Source of the DNA: a virus
Length of the DNA stretch: 64,000 nt
Reading direction: 5' to 3' (one strand)
Virus record (IMG/VR): IMGVR_UViG_3300029993_000005
Coordinates: 124,001-188,000 of that record
Program-made: the position numbers and the translations under genes
Shown: piece after piece, positions 44,083-53,755 of the stretch
How the letters are laid out: every line of letters starts with the position of its first letter
How positions within the stretch are numbered: the first letter of the stretch is position 1
Notes under the pieces: generated by a model
Told to the model about the DNA's origin: nothing
Database searches by the model: none
The model's input: only the letters and a program-made list of their open reading frames with translations

Positions 44083-46755
44083 TCAAGCCTCGATGTTCAG
44101 ACCAATTACAAATACCATATAGGTCGAACTAGTCGTGTCGTAACGGACGGCCACCAAATCAACACCCGACGCGGTGAAAGTAGGTGCTGTTCCTCCATTT
44201 GCGAACTGAGTACCCGACGGCCAACTGATGGTCGACGAACCCCCGTTAGTTATCCGCAAGCAGATGATCTGTGATAGACCGGCAGCCAGCGTATTAGTGA
44301 AGGCAAAAGTCAAAGCCCCAGTCACAGTCAACGTCCATTCGGTAGCGGATACTAAGTTCAACGTCTGTGTACCCGACACTGAACCTAGAGCAACCACAGT
44401 GTAGCTGGAGGCCACCGTCTCTACACGTCCCGTAAACTGTGGGCTAGCAATTGGCGCACCGCCTACACCAGTCACGTCAGAAAGTTGCAACGTAACGGCA
44501 CCTGTACGAGTATTGAAGCTTGTAACAGAAGCTGAACTAAGTTCATTCAGAACAAACGCGCAGGTTGCTAATTGGGTGCTATTGGTTCCATTTGCTGCGG
44601 TTGGTGCCTGTGGAATTCCCGTGAATGTTGGGCTAATTAAGTTAGCAGGCGTATAAGTCAGTGCACCAGTTACGTCCGTAAAACTTAGGTTCACCGCACC
44701 TGTTCTGGAATTAAAACTAGTTACACCAGCACCACTAACCGCAGCAGTAACAAAAGCCGTCGTTGCTACCTGAGTTGTGTTGGTACCCGACGTAGCTGTT
44801 GGCGCTGTTGGAACTCCGGTTAACGCCGGACTAGCTAGAAGTGCACCGCCAGCGCCTGTGATATCTGAAGCTTCAAAAGTAATGGCCCCGGTTCTTGAGT
44901 TAAAACTTGTTACTCCAGCTGATGCAGCAATAGCGGAAGTAACAAAAGCTGTGGTCGCCAACTGAGTATTGTTGGTGCCCACCGTTGCCGTTGGTGCCGT
45001 AGGCGTACCTGTGAACGCTGGACTAGCAATGTTGGCCGGAGTGTACGTTAGAGCCGTCGTTATATCTGAATTGGTTAGAGTTACTGCCCCTGTTCTCCCA
45101 TTAAATGAAGTGACACCGGAACCGGCAATAGCAGAAGCAACAAAAGCAGTGGTTGCTAATTGATTCGTTGACGTGCCAGGCGTAGCCGTTGGAGCCGAAG
45201 GAACACCTGTAAATGTAGGGCTGGCTAGCAGTGCTCCACCTACACCAGAAATATCCGAGGCTAAAAAGGTGATAGCCCCTGTTCTTGAATTAAAAGAAGT
45301 AACAACACCTGAGGCTAATGTGGCCTCGACAAAAGCGGTTGTTGCTATTTGTGTGGTCGAGGTACCCAGGCTTGCTGTCGGAGCTGTCGGTACACCAGTC
45401 AACGAAGGATTAGCCAACGGAGCATAACTGTTGGAAATAAATGCCGTCGTTGCTAGTTGCGTAGTGGACGTACCTGGACTAGCAGTTGGTGCCGTAGGAA
45501 TCCCTGTAAATGCAGGACTAGCCAACAAGGCTCCACCAACACCCGTTAAATCGGAAACCAAGAAAGTCACTGCACCCGTTCTGGAATTGAAAGATGTGAC
45601 TGTATTTAATCCCAATTCAGCTAGGACAAAGGCTGTGGTTGCGATCTGGGTATTGTTGGTGCCTAGACTTGCTGTAGGGGCCGCAGGAACGCCTGTAAAT
45701 GTAGGGCTGGCTAACGGTGCGGGATTAAAACCCAAGGCCGTTGTGACGTCTCCTGACGCTAATACTATGGCCCCCGTTCTTGAATTAAAAGAAGTCACTG
45801 GCGAACTGGAAGCCGCTACATTCAACAGACCGCCAGAAGTAATGGTCAAGGTGTCACCAATCTGGACAACACCTAATTGCGTGGTTGTCGCTATTTGGGG
45901 ACTAGGTGCCACACTAGTTGCGGTTCTTTCAAAGACCGAGAACAGGTCTCCAACAATTGGAGGACTCATTAAAGGGTTGACGAAACCCAGAGTCACGAAA
46001 TTTCCACTGATCACCGTTGTCTGAACATAGCGACAAATACTGTACAAGTTCCCGGTCACAAATTCCAGAATGACCTGACCTAGATACGAAGGGGTCATTG
46101 CTTCAACGTAGTCGGACAGGGCAATAGTCACCGACTGTGTGTCGAACGAAGTGATGGTCGCCGTTGCTTGGTTAGCAAAATTGTAGGCATCGAAATTCCA
46201 CAGGCCCGTCTGATTTGTGTAGGCTAGAAATGACGATTGATAATTCGTTATTCCGCTGATCACATAAGCATTAGGAGTTGCCTGGTTGCTCGGCGGTAAA
46301 TAGTCAGGACTACCTAGAACAGCCATGCGGAACGCGTTATCGGACTCAGCGAATTGCAACCACATCGCGTAGTTTTGTCCCACCATCGATAGATAGCAGT
46401 CGATCCGGATAGAATTACCTGGCGGTGTAATTGCAGCTGCTAATTTGACTACCAATTCGTTACCAGCACCCAAAGCGAATAGTGTGCCGTCCTCAGTGAA
46501 CAGTCCTACTTCACCGAAAGAGAAAGGTCCGAGTTCAGCATTCAGGAACAAAGAATAAACAACTATGTTGGCTGTGACCGGTGTTGGCAAACTCGGTGTC
46601 ATTGAGAATACCAAGGATCCATGAATGTTGGTATCTGTTGCTTCAGGCACGTAATTAAAGGCAGATCCTAATTCGGCAGTAGTAATAGTGATAGGACCTG
46701 TATCCGCGTTTAGAAGAGCGGCACCCGCGTCCGTCAGTTGAAATAGAAAGCTCAT
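44083..46755 (-). CDS. Large tail fibre protein
   Basis: An 890-aa protein. N-terminal attachment domain (ELGSAFNYVPEATDTNIHGS, LGPFSFGEVGLFTEDGTLFA), a beta-rich stem (residues ~130-290), then seven repeats built from VTSFNSRTGAITFLASDI, PAFTGIPTAPTASPGT and TTQLATTAF. The C-terminal domain (EWTLTVTGALTFAFTNTLAA, YMVFVIGLNIEA) is that of the 1054-aa fibre. Contains the 167-bp segment identical to it. Confidence 0.8.
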   Translation of the reverse strand: MSFLFQLTDAGAALLNADTGPITITTAELGSAFNYVPEATDTNIHGSLVFSMTPSLPTPVTANIVVYSLFLNAELGPFSFGEVGLFTEDGTLFALGAGNELVVKLAAAITPPGNSIRIDCYLSMVGQNYAMWLQFAESDNAFRMAVLGSPDYLPPSNQATPNAYVISGITNYQSSFLAYTNQTGLWNFDAYNFANQATATITSFDTQSVTIALSDYVEAMTPSYLGQVILEFVTGNLYSICRYVQTTVISGNFVTLGFVNPLMSPPIVGDLFSVFERTATSVAPSPQIATTTQLGVVQIGDTLTITSGGLLNVAASSSPVTSFNSRTGAIVLASGDVTTALGFNPAPLASPTFTGVPAAPTASLGTNNTQIATTAFVLAELGLNTVTSFNSRTGAVTFLVSDLTGVGGALLASPAFTGIPTAPTASPGTSTTQLATTAFISNSYAPLANPSLTGVPTAPTASLGTSTTQIATTAFVEATLASGVVTSFNSRTGAITFLASDISGVGGALLASPTFTGVPSAPTATPGTSTNQLATTAFVASAIAGSGVTSFNGRTGAVTLTNSDITTALTYTPANIASPAFTGTPTAPTATVGTNNTQLATTAFVTSAIAASAGVTSFNSRTGAITFEASDITGAGGALLASPALTGVPTAPTATSGTNTTQVATTAFVTAAVSGAGVTSFNSRTGAVNLSFTDVTGALTYTPANLISPTFTGIPQAPTAANGTNSTQLATCAFVLNELSSASVTSFNTRTGAVTLQLSDVTGVGGAPIASPQFTGRVETVASSYTVVALGSVSGTQTLNLVSATEWTLTVTGALTFAFTNTLAAGLSQIICLRITNGGSSTISWPSGTQFANGGTAPTFTASGVDLVAVRYDTTSSTYMVFVIGLNIEA

Positions 46756-46776
46756 TGCCTATCCTTTTAATTTATT

Positions 46777-48651
46777 TTAATAGCCGATGACAATCCAGGT
46801 GCAGTCTACAACGGCGTGTGGCTCTATGGCCCCAGTAGTGCAGCTATATGGCGCTGTATAGACACCGATCTGCACAAGCGGATTACCGGATGTATATGCT
46901 GATACCGAACAGGAGAAACCAGATACTCCAACGTCGGAGGCGACCCCACCCAAGTAAGCTGTTGTGAACGCTATAGGAAGCGTCTGCACCACGACGTTCA
47001 CACCAGCCGCTATAGTTGTCACACCCCACTGAATGATGAATGATTTACTGGAACCGCCTATCGGTATCTCGAAATACCCAGGATTACCAAACGAGCCGGT
47101 GAAGTCAGCCAAGGGCGCAAAGTTGCCGGAGATGGCAGCCAATGCAGCTGCGACAAAAGCAGTACTAGCAAGTTGAGTTGAATTTGTACCTGGATTTGCT
47201 GTTGGTGCTGACGGAACGCCCGTGAACGTAGGGCTGGCCAGTAGTGCTCCACCAGCACCCGTAATATCAGAACCAGTCAATGTCACAGCACCTGTGCGTG
47301 AATTAAAACTAGTCACAGCTCCACTAACACTCAAAACACCAGCGCCAGTCACAGCTAGTCCTGAACCAACAGAAACAATTCCGGGGACACTAGTTGTAGC
47401 AATCGGAGGTAGCGGAACGACAACATTCCCTGAACCATCAGCGGCCACGCTGTTGACTTTTAATACAGGGCTAAAGCCAATATCTAATGTTCCGTCACCG
47501 GCAACCGTAATATGTCCATTCGATGAGGCCTTGACTCCACCCAACACAGACGTTGTGGCTATGGGCAAAACATAAGTTCCGGGCGCACCAATCAAACTAG
47601 AATATAGACCCGTGGTTGCTACCGTAGCTAGACCCGGAATATCCGAGGCTACAAGTGCAACATTACCAACCTGACCGTTGACGGATATAACGGGGCACGA
47701 ACTAGGGTTAATGTTTAACAGGCCCTGGCTAGTGACAATCAATGAAGTTCCGATCTGTACGGCCCCCAAGGAACTCGTGGTCGCAATCGGTAAATTAGGA
47801 ATTGTGGTGGATAGTTGTTGACGTCCAAATACTGTAATTTGGTCACCCACTATTGGATAAATCATGAGTGGATTCACGAAACCCAGAGTCACGAAGTTTC
47901 CACTAATAACAGCCGACGAAACATAACGACAAATACTATAGAGCGCACCTGTCACGAATTCAAGAATGACCTCACCTAAATATTCCGGATTCATGCCCGA
48001 TACATAGGAGGCCAAAGGAATTGTTACACTAAAAGCATCGAAAGAAGTGATAGCTGCTGATGCTTGATTAGCGTAGGCATAGGCATCGAAATTCCACAGT
48101 CCAGTTTGATTTGTGTATGCTAGAAACGAGGACTGTGAACTGGTGACACCACTAATTATGTACGCATTGGGAGTAGCTTTATTGGACGGTGGCAAATAAT
48201 CAGGACTACCAAGAACCGCCATCTGAAATTGATTATTTGACTCTCCTAGCTGTAGCCACATTTCGTAGTTCTGACCCACCATCGATAGATAACAATCAAT
48301 GCGAATTGAATTCCCAGGAAATCCTACGGACTGTGCTAATTTATAAATTAGAAGATTGGAAGCACCTAGTGCAAATAAGGTTCCATCACCAGTAAAGAAT
48401 CCAACCTCACCAAAGTCAAATGGACCAACCTCGTAGTCCAAGTAAATAGAATAGCGAACAACGTTTGCTGTTGCAGCTACGGGCAAGCTAGGGGTAGTCT
48501 CGAAAATTAGTGATCCATGAATGTTGGTATCCGAGGGCTGCGGAATGTAGTTAAAGGCCGATCCCAGTTCACAATTGGTAAGTACAATAGGTCCAGTATT
48601 AGCATTTAGAAGCGCGGCACCTGCCGTTGTAAGCTGAAGAACAAAACTCAT
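46777..48651 (-). CDS. Tail fibre protein with gp53-like receptor-binding C-terminus
   Basis: A 624-aa protein. The N-terminal ~290 residues closely match 44083-46755 (ELGSAFNYIPQPSDTNIHGS, GPFDFGEVGFFTGDGTLFAL), so one was copied from the other. It then has one VTSFNSRTGAVTLTGSDI repeat. The distal domain (FEIPIGGSSKSFIIQWGVTT, TLPIAFTTAY, VVDCTWIVIGY) is the type found at the tips of many phage fibres, unlike the propeller-bearing relatives. It is first in the minus-strand fibre block. Confidence 0.8.
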   Translation of the reverse strand: MSFVLQLTTAGAALLNANTGPIVLTNCELGSAFNYIPQPSDTNIHGSLIFETTPSLPVAATANVVRYSIYLDYEVGPFDFGEVGFFTGDGTLFALGASNLLIYKLAQSVGFPGNSIRIDCYLSMVGQNYEMWLQLGESNNQFQMAVLGSPDYLPPSNKATPNAYIISGVTSSQSSFLAYTNQTGLWNFDAYAYANQASAAITSFDAFSVTIPLASYVSGMNPEYLGEVILEFVTGALYSICRYVSSAVISGNFVTLGFVNPLMIYPIVGDQITVFGRQQLSTTIPNLPIATTSSLGAVQIGTSLIVTSQGLLNINPSSCPVISVNGQVGNVALVASDIPGLATVATTGLYSSLIGAPGTYVLPIATTSVLGGVKASSNGHITVAGDGTLDIGFSPVLKVNSVAADGSGNVVVPLPPIATTSVPGIVSVGSGLAVTGAGVLSVSGAVTSFNSRTGAVTLTGSDITGAGGALLASPTFTGVPSAPTANPGTNSTQLASTAFVAAALAAISGNFAPLADFTGSFGNPGYFEIPIGGSSKSFIIQWGVTTIAAGVNVVVQTLPIAFTTAYLGGVASDVGVSGFSCSVSAYTSGNPLVQIGVYTAPYSCTTGAIEPHAVVDCTWIVIGY

Positions 48652-48722
48652 GATTTGGCCTCGGGTTGAAATTTAATATTGCTTATATCCGTAAAATTGC
48701 GCATTTTCCTCAAAGGCTTTTA
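48652..48722. promoter_or_regulatory. Divergent intergenic region
   Basis: A 71-base gap between the first fibre gene of the minus block and the Cas4-like exonuclease gene. It must hold promoters in both directions or read-through. It is A/T-rich (AAATTTAATATTGCTTATAT) but no consensus I can fix. Confidence 0.35.
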
Positions 48723-49622
48723 ATGACCCGTATACGCCCCCTATCATCACATTCAATTGGTTCTGACTTCGTTCAGGTCTACCGAGAGGCTATGGCTGAA
48801 CAACTAGTAACCGACAAAAATACACCGCACAGGGTCTTGAACTTGCGTCCCTCACAAATGCCGTTCTGTCCTCTAAATTTCTTTATTCAGCATGCAGTTC
48901 GCGGCCTCTATAGAGACCTGGACATGAAGGGCACTTTCTATACGTCTGTAGGGACCACTGTTCATGAAGTACTTCAGAATTTTCTGTGCAGAAGCGGAAG
49001 ACTACTAGCCGACTACTATTGTCGTGAATGTGATACCTGGCACCGCTTTTCATACGTCCATGAATGCTGTGAGTTTCCAACCGCGTACCATGAAGTCTCA
49101 ATAAAGTGGGGAGGTGTGCAGGGGCACATCGATGCTGTCTACCAAGATAGAAAAGGGAAACTTTGGGTATTAGATTTCAAAACAACATCAATTGACGGAG
49201 CTGAGGCCAAGAAAAAAGATCCAGGGGTAGCCTACAGAGAGCAGATCGAGACTTACGCTGTATTGTTCGAACTTCAGTACGGCTTGCAAATCGAAGGAAT
49301 CATGGATGCCTTTATTATTCGTGACAATCCAGAAAAAGATCCCGTGATATGGGCACGTCCACTAACCGATGCACTAAGGTCCAAGGTAAAGACCCGGCTG
49401 AACAAATACAAACGTATGCACAGAGATGCGCTGGATGCAGAGACTGGCCCAGAAGTAGTAGCTTTGTTGAATTATGGACGTTGTGTTGATCCTTATTGCA
49501 AGGTCTGCAAGCTTAGCGATGCATCGTTGAGGACTCGTCTTAAGCACGCGTATCGAATGGGTAAAGCCAATGGCAACGTGCCGATCCGGGCAATGGCTAA
49601 CCGTGCATTGTCTAGTAAATAA
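48723..49622 (+). CDS. RecB/Cas4-like exonuclease with Fe-S-type cysteines
   Basis: A 299-aa protein. The start at the ATG 48723 has AAAGG upstream. The PD-(D/E)xK core is GVQGHIDAVY, then WVLDFKTTS and YREQIETYAVLF. Cys residues at the two ends (PFCPLNFF and CVDPYCKVCK) are placed like the four 4Fe-4S ligands of Cas4 and AddB nucleases, with a zinc-finger-like insert (YCRECDTWHRFSYVHECC) between. It would resect DNA ends for recombination. It leads the plus-strand replication block. Confidence 0.82.
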   Translation: MTRIRPLSSHSIGSDFVQVYREAMAEQLVTDKNTPHRVLNLRPSQMPFCPLNFFIQHAVRGLYRDLDMKGTFYTSVGTTVHEVLQNFLCRSGRLLADYYCRECDTWHRFSYVHECCEFPTAYHEVSIKWGGVQGHIDAVYQDRKGKLWVLDFKTTSIDGAEAKKKDPGVAYREQIETYAVLFELQYGLQIEGIMDAFIIRDNPEKDPVIWARPLTDALRSKVKTRLNKYKRMHRDALDAETGPEVVALLNYGRCVDPYCKVCKLSDASLRTRLKHAYRMGKANGNVPIRAMANRALSSK

Positions 49623-49674
49623 AGAGTGAGTTAATGATTGACACGTACACGTAAGATAGACTACGGAGAATGTC

Positions 49675-49863
49675 TTGGAACTACGCGAATTCATATTGCA
49701 GGAAAAGGAATTGCTAGACGGCTTTGCTTGGACCTACGCACAGCACATAAAGAAAGGAAAGGCCTTGACCAATATAAGGCCTGCAGAAGAATGGACCATA
49801 TTATTAACCGAATATTTGGAGACCCGAAAAGATGGCAATCAAAGACAAAGTGAAGCTGCCTGA
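49675..49863 (+). CDS. Small protein of unknown function
   Basis: A 62-aa helical protein (ELREFILQEKELLDGFAWTY). The start is TTG at 49675 with GGAGA seven bases upstream. The frame overlaps the next gene by 32 bases. Its pattern resembles small conserved phage proteins with a REFxxxExELLDxF start. An overlapping frame (49638-49853) is less protein-like. Confidence 0.6.
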   Translation: MELREFILQEKELLDGFAWTYAQHIKKGKALTNIRPAEEWTILLTEYLETRKDGNQRQSEAA

Positions 49864-50080
49864 ACGTCAGCCTGAAAGCCTCACTGTAACAGTTTCAAGA
49901 ACAGCTCAGATTCGGCAATTCGAACCTGTTCATGTGTCAGTGACTCAGGTCTATACCGTGGGCGACAGCATAAGTATTAGTTCATTGCGACGGACGGCCC
50001 TAGAGGCTATCGGCTCAGCAGTTGAGCAGGCAATTGACAAGGAGATTGACCGATACTCAACGCACGTAAGAGACGATTAA
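49832..50080 (+). CDS. Small conserved phage protein
   Basis: An 82-aa protein (ESLTVTVSRTAQIRQFEPVH, TALEAIGSAVEQAIDKEID). The first half is a beta pair and the second a helix, a layout seen in small phage proteins near recombination genes. No assigned function. Overlaps the previous gene. Confidence 0.6.
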   Translation: MAIKDKVKLPERQPESLTVTVSRTAQIRQFEPVHVSVTQVYTVGDSISISSLRRTALEAIGSAVEQAIDKEIDRYSTHVRDD

Positions 50081-50081
50081 C

Positions 50082-50321
50082 ATGGGTCGCTACGATACGG
50101 TGTACTTTAATTGCCCCGCGTGCTCGGACCTCAATTCTGAGCAAACGAAAGTCGGAGCCTGCAAATTCGACGGTTATCCAATAACTGAAGTTCCAGCTGA
50201 AATTGCTAAATCCATTCTCAATGATTGGACCACCTGTTACTGCCAACACTGTGGAACCCACATCGTGTTCGGTCACATAGACAATCAAATAATCCCATTA
50301 GTTTGTAGAGAGCACGCATGA
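50082..50321 (+). CDS. Small zinc-ribbon protein
   Basis: A 79-aa protein with two Cys pairs (FNCPACSDL and YCQHCGTHI) that fit a zinc ribbon. One base after the previous gene; its stop overlaps the next ATG. Function unknown; placement before the clamp loader is the only clue. Confidence 0.7.
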   Translation: MGRYDTVYFNCPACSDLNSEQTKVGACKFDGYPITEVPAEIAKSILNDWTTCYCQHCGTHIVFGHIDNQIIPLVCREHA

Positions 50322-51472
50322 CCACAAAAAAAGTAGAAGACGTAGACTCCACAGATAATTCTAATAGACTGGCCCTCAAGTACAGGCCTCGCACGTTCGC
50401 ACGAGTCCTAGGCCATGAGACGGTCGTGACCCGTCTTAGGGGCATGGTTGCCAAAGGCACACTGCCCTCTGTTATTGCATTCTTTGGGCCACCGTCAGCA
50501 GGCAAGACAACGCTAGCCCGTGTTCTAGCCGCAGAATTCAATGGACGACCAGTCGAACAACAACCGTCGTTCAAAGAGTTAAATGCGGCAACTCAGCGTG
50601 GAATTGATGATGTACGTGATCTAGAAAAACTCTCCAAGTTTAGACCCATGGACTGCAAGCAACGATTCATCGTTATCGATGAGGCCCAGCAGTTCATGAG
50701 CAATGCTGTGGCAGCGCAGGGATTGCTCAAGCCTATGGAGGAACCGGGGAAAAGCACAACTTGGATTATTTGTTCCATGGAGCCTGATAAGTTTCAGGGT
50801 TCTAAAGTCGGGCGTGCAATCCTTAGTAGAGCTACACAATTTGTGCTTAATCCACCTACAGCCTCGGACATGCTGAAACAGGCATTACGCATAGCCAAGG
50901 GTGAGTCCATGGACTATGTATTGACTGAAGACCGATCTATTCTGAAGGCTATCGTAAAGGCTAGCAATCAAGAACTGCGAGTAGTCGCCAACTTAATGGC
51001 CGACCTTCAGAATTACTACGATGGACTGGGGGTCAAGCCTAAGTTTCTTTCAGCCGAGAATGTCTCTGACGTCTTGGCCTCAACCGAAAGCTCAGATGAC
51101 GAAGTAGCGTTGAAGTTCATGGTTGCTTTGTATTCTCTAAACTATAAGAAACTACAGCGAGCACTTTTAGACGTTACAGATGGTTTTGGTTTCATAAAAA
51201 AGATTTGTTGGTTATCCTCATTTATTCTAAATACTGAAGTCCTGGACGGTGTACGACATTCGAAAGTTTGGTCCTCACCCTTAAATAAGAAACTGCATGT
51301 TCAAGTAAAGGCCATGAACACGAGTTTTGATTTGATAGCCCAAGTGAATGCAAAGCTGATCCAGGTCCAGGGTCTGTCCATGCAATTCCAGGTCCAGGCC
51401 ACCGAGCTTTTATCCTCCGAATTGTATGGGTTTATTAAGAGTGTTTGCTATCGTGATCGTGAAGTTAAATAA
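50318..51472 (+). CDS. Clamp loader AAA+ subunit (RFC/gp44-like)
   Basis: A 384-aa protein. Near the N-terminus LALKYRPRTFARVLGHETVV, then Walker A FGPPSAGKTTLARV (~residues 56-70), Walker B RFIVIDEAQQF, sensor-1-type TTWIICSMEPDKFQG and the arginine-finger-like SRATQF. It lacks the zinc Cys of bacterial DnaX and is closer to RFC small subunits and T4 gp44. It loads the sliding clamp encoded at 55813-56883. Starts overlapping the zinc-ribbon gene (ATGA). Confidence 0.85.
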   Translation: MTTKKVEDVDSTDNSNRLALKYRPRTFARVLGHETVVTRLRGMVAKGTLPSVIAFFGPPSAGKTTLARVLAAEFNGRPVEQQPSFKELNAATQRGIDDVRDLEKLSKFRPMDCKQRFIVIDEAQQFMSNAVAAQGLLKPMEEPGKSTTWIICSMEPDKFQGSKVGRAILSRATQFVLNPPTASDMLKQALRIAKGESMDYVLTEDRSILKAIVKASNQELRVVANLMADLQNYYDGLGVKPKFLSAENVSDVLASTESSDDEVALKFMVALYSLNYKKLQRALLDVTDGFGFIKKICWLSSFILNTEVLDGVRHSKVWSSPLNKKLHVQVKAMNTSFDLIAQVNAKLIQVQGLSMQFQVQATELLSSELYGFIKSVCYRDREVK

Positions 51473-51488
51473 CAGCAATAGGTAACAT

Positions 51489-53750
51489 ATGAACGTAGTC
51501 CACAGTATCAGACTAAAAGACGTAGGTGTTTTTAAAGACGTCGAGCTTAAGGTAGAGCCTGGCATTACAGTTCTGTACGGACTGAACCGAAGTGGTGGAC
51601 GAGCCTCAAAGAACTCGAATGGTGTGGGCAAGTCCCTGATTACCAGTTCTTTGGCTGATCTCTTGTACGAGGAGCCTATTGTTGGTGAAAAGTCTGATCG
51701 TATGCGTGTCGGTAGCCGTTATACGTCGTTCACCGATTATAGGGGACGTAAAGTAGACTTGAGTCGAGTTATGAACGGGCGTTCCGAAAAGATTGGAATT
51801 TCTGTTGATGATAAAGAATTAAAGCTTAGGACGTCTACCTACAACAGACAGACCCTGAAAAAGCTGTGGCCTATTAGTCAAGAAGAATATCAGACCTACG
51901 TTCATATAGATGGTCGAATTCCACACCCCTTGGTCATGGGAAAAAGCGTTGAACGCAAAGCATTCTTTACTGCGTTCTTCGGCTTGGACAAAATGGATGC
52001 TGAACGCAAACTCTACACTGCTGAATTATCCAAATTATCCAAGATAAAATCTGCGTTCCAAGAATTAAGGACTGCTTACACTAAAGCAAAATTAGATTTA
52101 TTGGACACCGAGGCAGAGACTCAAGTCACTGAGCTGGTCACCAAGTACAGACAGCAACTAAAGAACGTACAGCAACGGTTCAATAAGGCACAAGACATAT
52201 TGCGTTTACTGAACTTTGCGACATCCGCAAAGTCCCATATCTCTACATTGGCCAAGGCCTGTGGGGGGACTATAACGGAGGAAGAGGTTGAACGCTGTGT
52301 GTCAGATAATAAATGGGAATTGAAGAAAGCTACTTCCGACCTAGAAGACGCTGAGAACTGGACGCTATACCAACGCGAAACTTCGAACTACACAAAGGCT
52401 ATCGAGAAATTAAGTAAGAGCACGAGAGCTAGGATAGAAAAATATGGAGTCAAGAAGGCCTTGACCCTGGCTAAAGCGAAGACCAAAGAGCGACGCGAAC
52501 TTCTTCATAAATCAGAAGAACTAAGAGAAGAAATAGGCACCGCCAAATATGCATTAGACCGATTAAAACTCGAACGCGTGATGAGACCTCAAGGGGAATT
52601 AGCTGATCTTGAAACAGCGCTTAGGTCCTACGTGCATCAGTTGGAACATGCCTTACAGTTCAAGTCGGGTACGTGTGAAACTTGTGGGCAATCTGTGACA
52701 GTAAAAGACCCGAGGACCCTAGAGTCCAAGGTCACTAAATTGAGGTCGCAAATTGAACAGCATAGGACCTACACTGAGTTCAAGAAGGCCCAGGCAGAGA
52801 GAACTAAACTAACAGAGATTTTTACATCGGCTAGTGCTGAACTTGAAGAGGTAAAAGCTAAAAGTTTAGCATTAACTACATGGTCTTCTGTCTACGAAGA
52901 ACTGATTGATCTTCCGTCCAAACCTTCTCCGTTTGAAGGCAAGAAATTGCAGGCTGAGGTCATGCGCAGGGTCATGGCTGAATTAGTTGAGCGCAGATCC
53001 TTGTTCGATTATTTAGTGCCCCATCTAGAAACTATTCTTGAGTTCCAGGCATTGACCAAAGACGACTTGGAGTTGGCTACCCAAGTTGATGATATGTCAG
53101 AACGCATGAATCGGGTTCAAGAGCGGTTGGCTAAGGTTCAGGTCAAGCTTGAAGTGCATAAAACGGTGAAGACTCGTATCTCTGAAATGAGAACCCGTCT
53201 TGTATCAATGAAGCACGAATTAAAAGACGAACCGGCACTTAAGTTATTAGTCCAAGGTTTCCAAGATAAGGTCATGAAGAAGATGGCTGTCGAGGCTATT
53301 GGTCAACGCTTAATGGCATTAGTCAACACTTATGCGGCAGCAGCCTTTCCTGAGAACTATAGGTTCGAGATTCAATGGGGTTCACAAGTCGATATCTTGG
53401 TTCATCGAAAATATGGCAAGCGTGTATTGACGTCAGATGTTCGAAAACTCTCTGGTGCCGAATCTACAATATTTACACTGATATTGGTATGTGCACTTTT
53501 TGCTTTCGTTCCGTCACACAAACGCTGCAATCTTTTGATACTGGATGAACCGAGTGCTCGTCTATCGAAAGAAATGACTGACGTACTGCAACACTTGCTT
53601 AAGGTCCTCAACAAATTCATACCTTCAATCATTGTTGTGACGCCTAAAAACGATGAAATTTTTGAGGGTGCCCGAGCACTCACAATTGTCAAACAGAATG
53701 GTTACGCAACAATTAGATCGGGTTTCCCTCATCAACAAACTAGCAATTGA
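51489..53750 (+). CDS. Rad50/SbcC-like ATPase (T4 gp46-like)
   Basis: A 753-aa protein. Walker A NSNGVGKSLI (~residues 41-50), two long coiled-coil arms (~200-390 and ~405-580) separated by a zinc hook CETCGQ at Cys396/Cys399, and a C-terminal half with the signature KLSGAEST and Walker B LLILDEPSARLS (~683). It would work with an Mre11/gp47-like nuclease in end resection and recombination-dependent replication. No gp47-like nuclease gene is seen next to it in this window. Confidence 0.9.
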   Translation: MNVVHSIRLKDVGVFKDVELKVEPGITVLYGLNRSGGRASKNSNGVGKSLITSSLADLLYEEPIVGEKSDRMRVGSRYTSFTDYRGRKVDLSRVMNGRSEKIGISVDDKELKLRTSTYNRQTLKKLWPISQEEYQTYVHIDGRIPHPLVMGKSVERKAFFTAFFGLDKMDAERKLYTAELSKLSKIKSAFQELRTAYTKAKLDLLDTEAETQVTELVTKYRQQLKNVQQRFNKAQDILRLLNFATSAKSHISTLAKACGGTITEEEVERCVSDNKWELKKATSDLEDAENWTLYQRETSNYTKAIEKLSKSTRARIEKYGVKKALTLAKAKTKERRELLHKSEELREEIGTAKYALDRLKLERVMRPQGELADLETALRSYVHQLEHALQFKSGTCETCGQSVTVKDPRTLESKVTKLRSQIEQHRTYTEFKKAQAERTKLTEIFTSASAELEEVKAKSLALTTWSSVYEELIDLPSKPSPFEGKKLQAEVMRRVMAELVERRSLFDYLVPHLETILEFQALTKDDLELATQVDDMSERMNRVQERLAKVQVKLEVHKTVKTRISEMRTRLVSMKHELKDEPALKLLVQGFQDKVMKKMAVEAIGQRLMALVNTYAAAAFPENYRFEIQWGSQVDILVHRKYGKRVLTSDVRKLSGAESTIFTLILVCALFAFVPSHKRCNLLILDEPSARLSKEMTDVLQHLLKVLNKFIPSIIVVTPKNDEIFEGARALTIVKQNGYATIRSGFPHQQTSN

Positions 53751-53755
53751 AAACT

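Noticed and set aside
49638-49853. Alternative 71-aa frame overlapping the small gene 49675-49863.
   Set aside because: TTG start without a good SD and Arg/Lys-rich random-like sequence; the other frame has GGAGA before its start and a helical, balanced composition.
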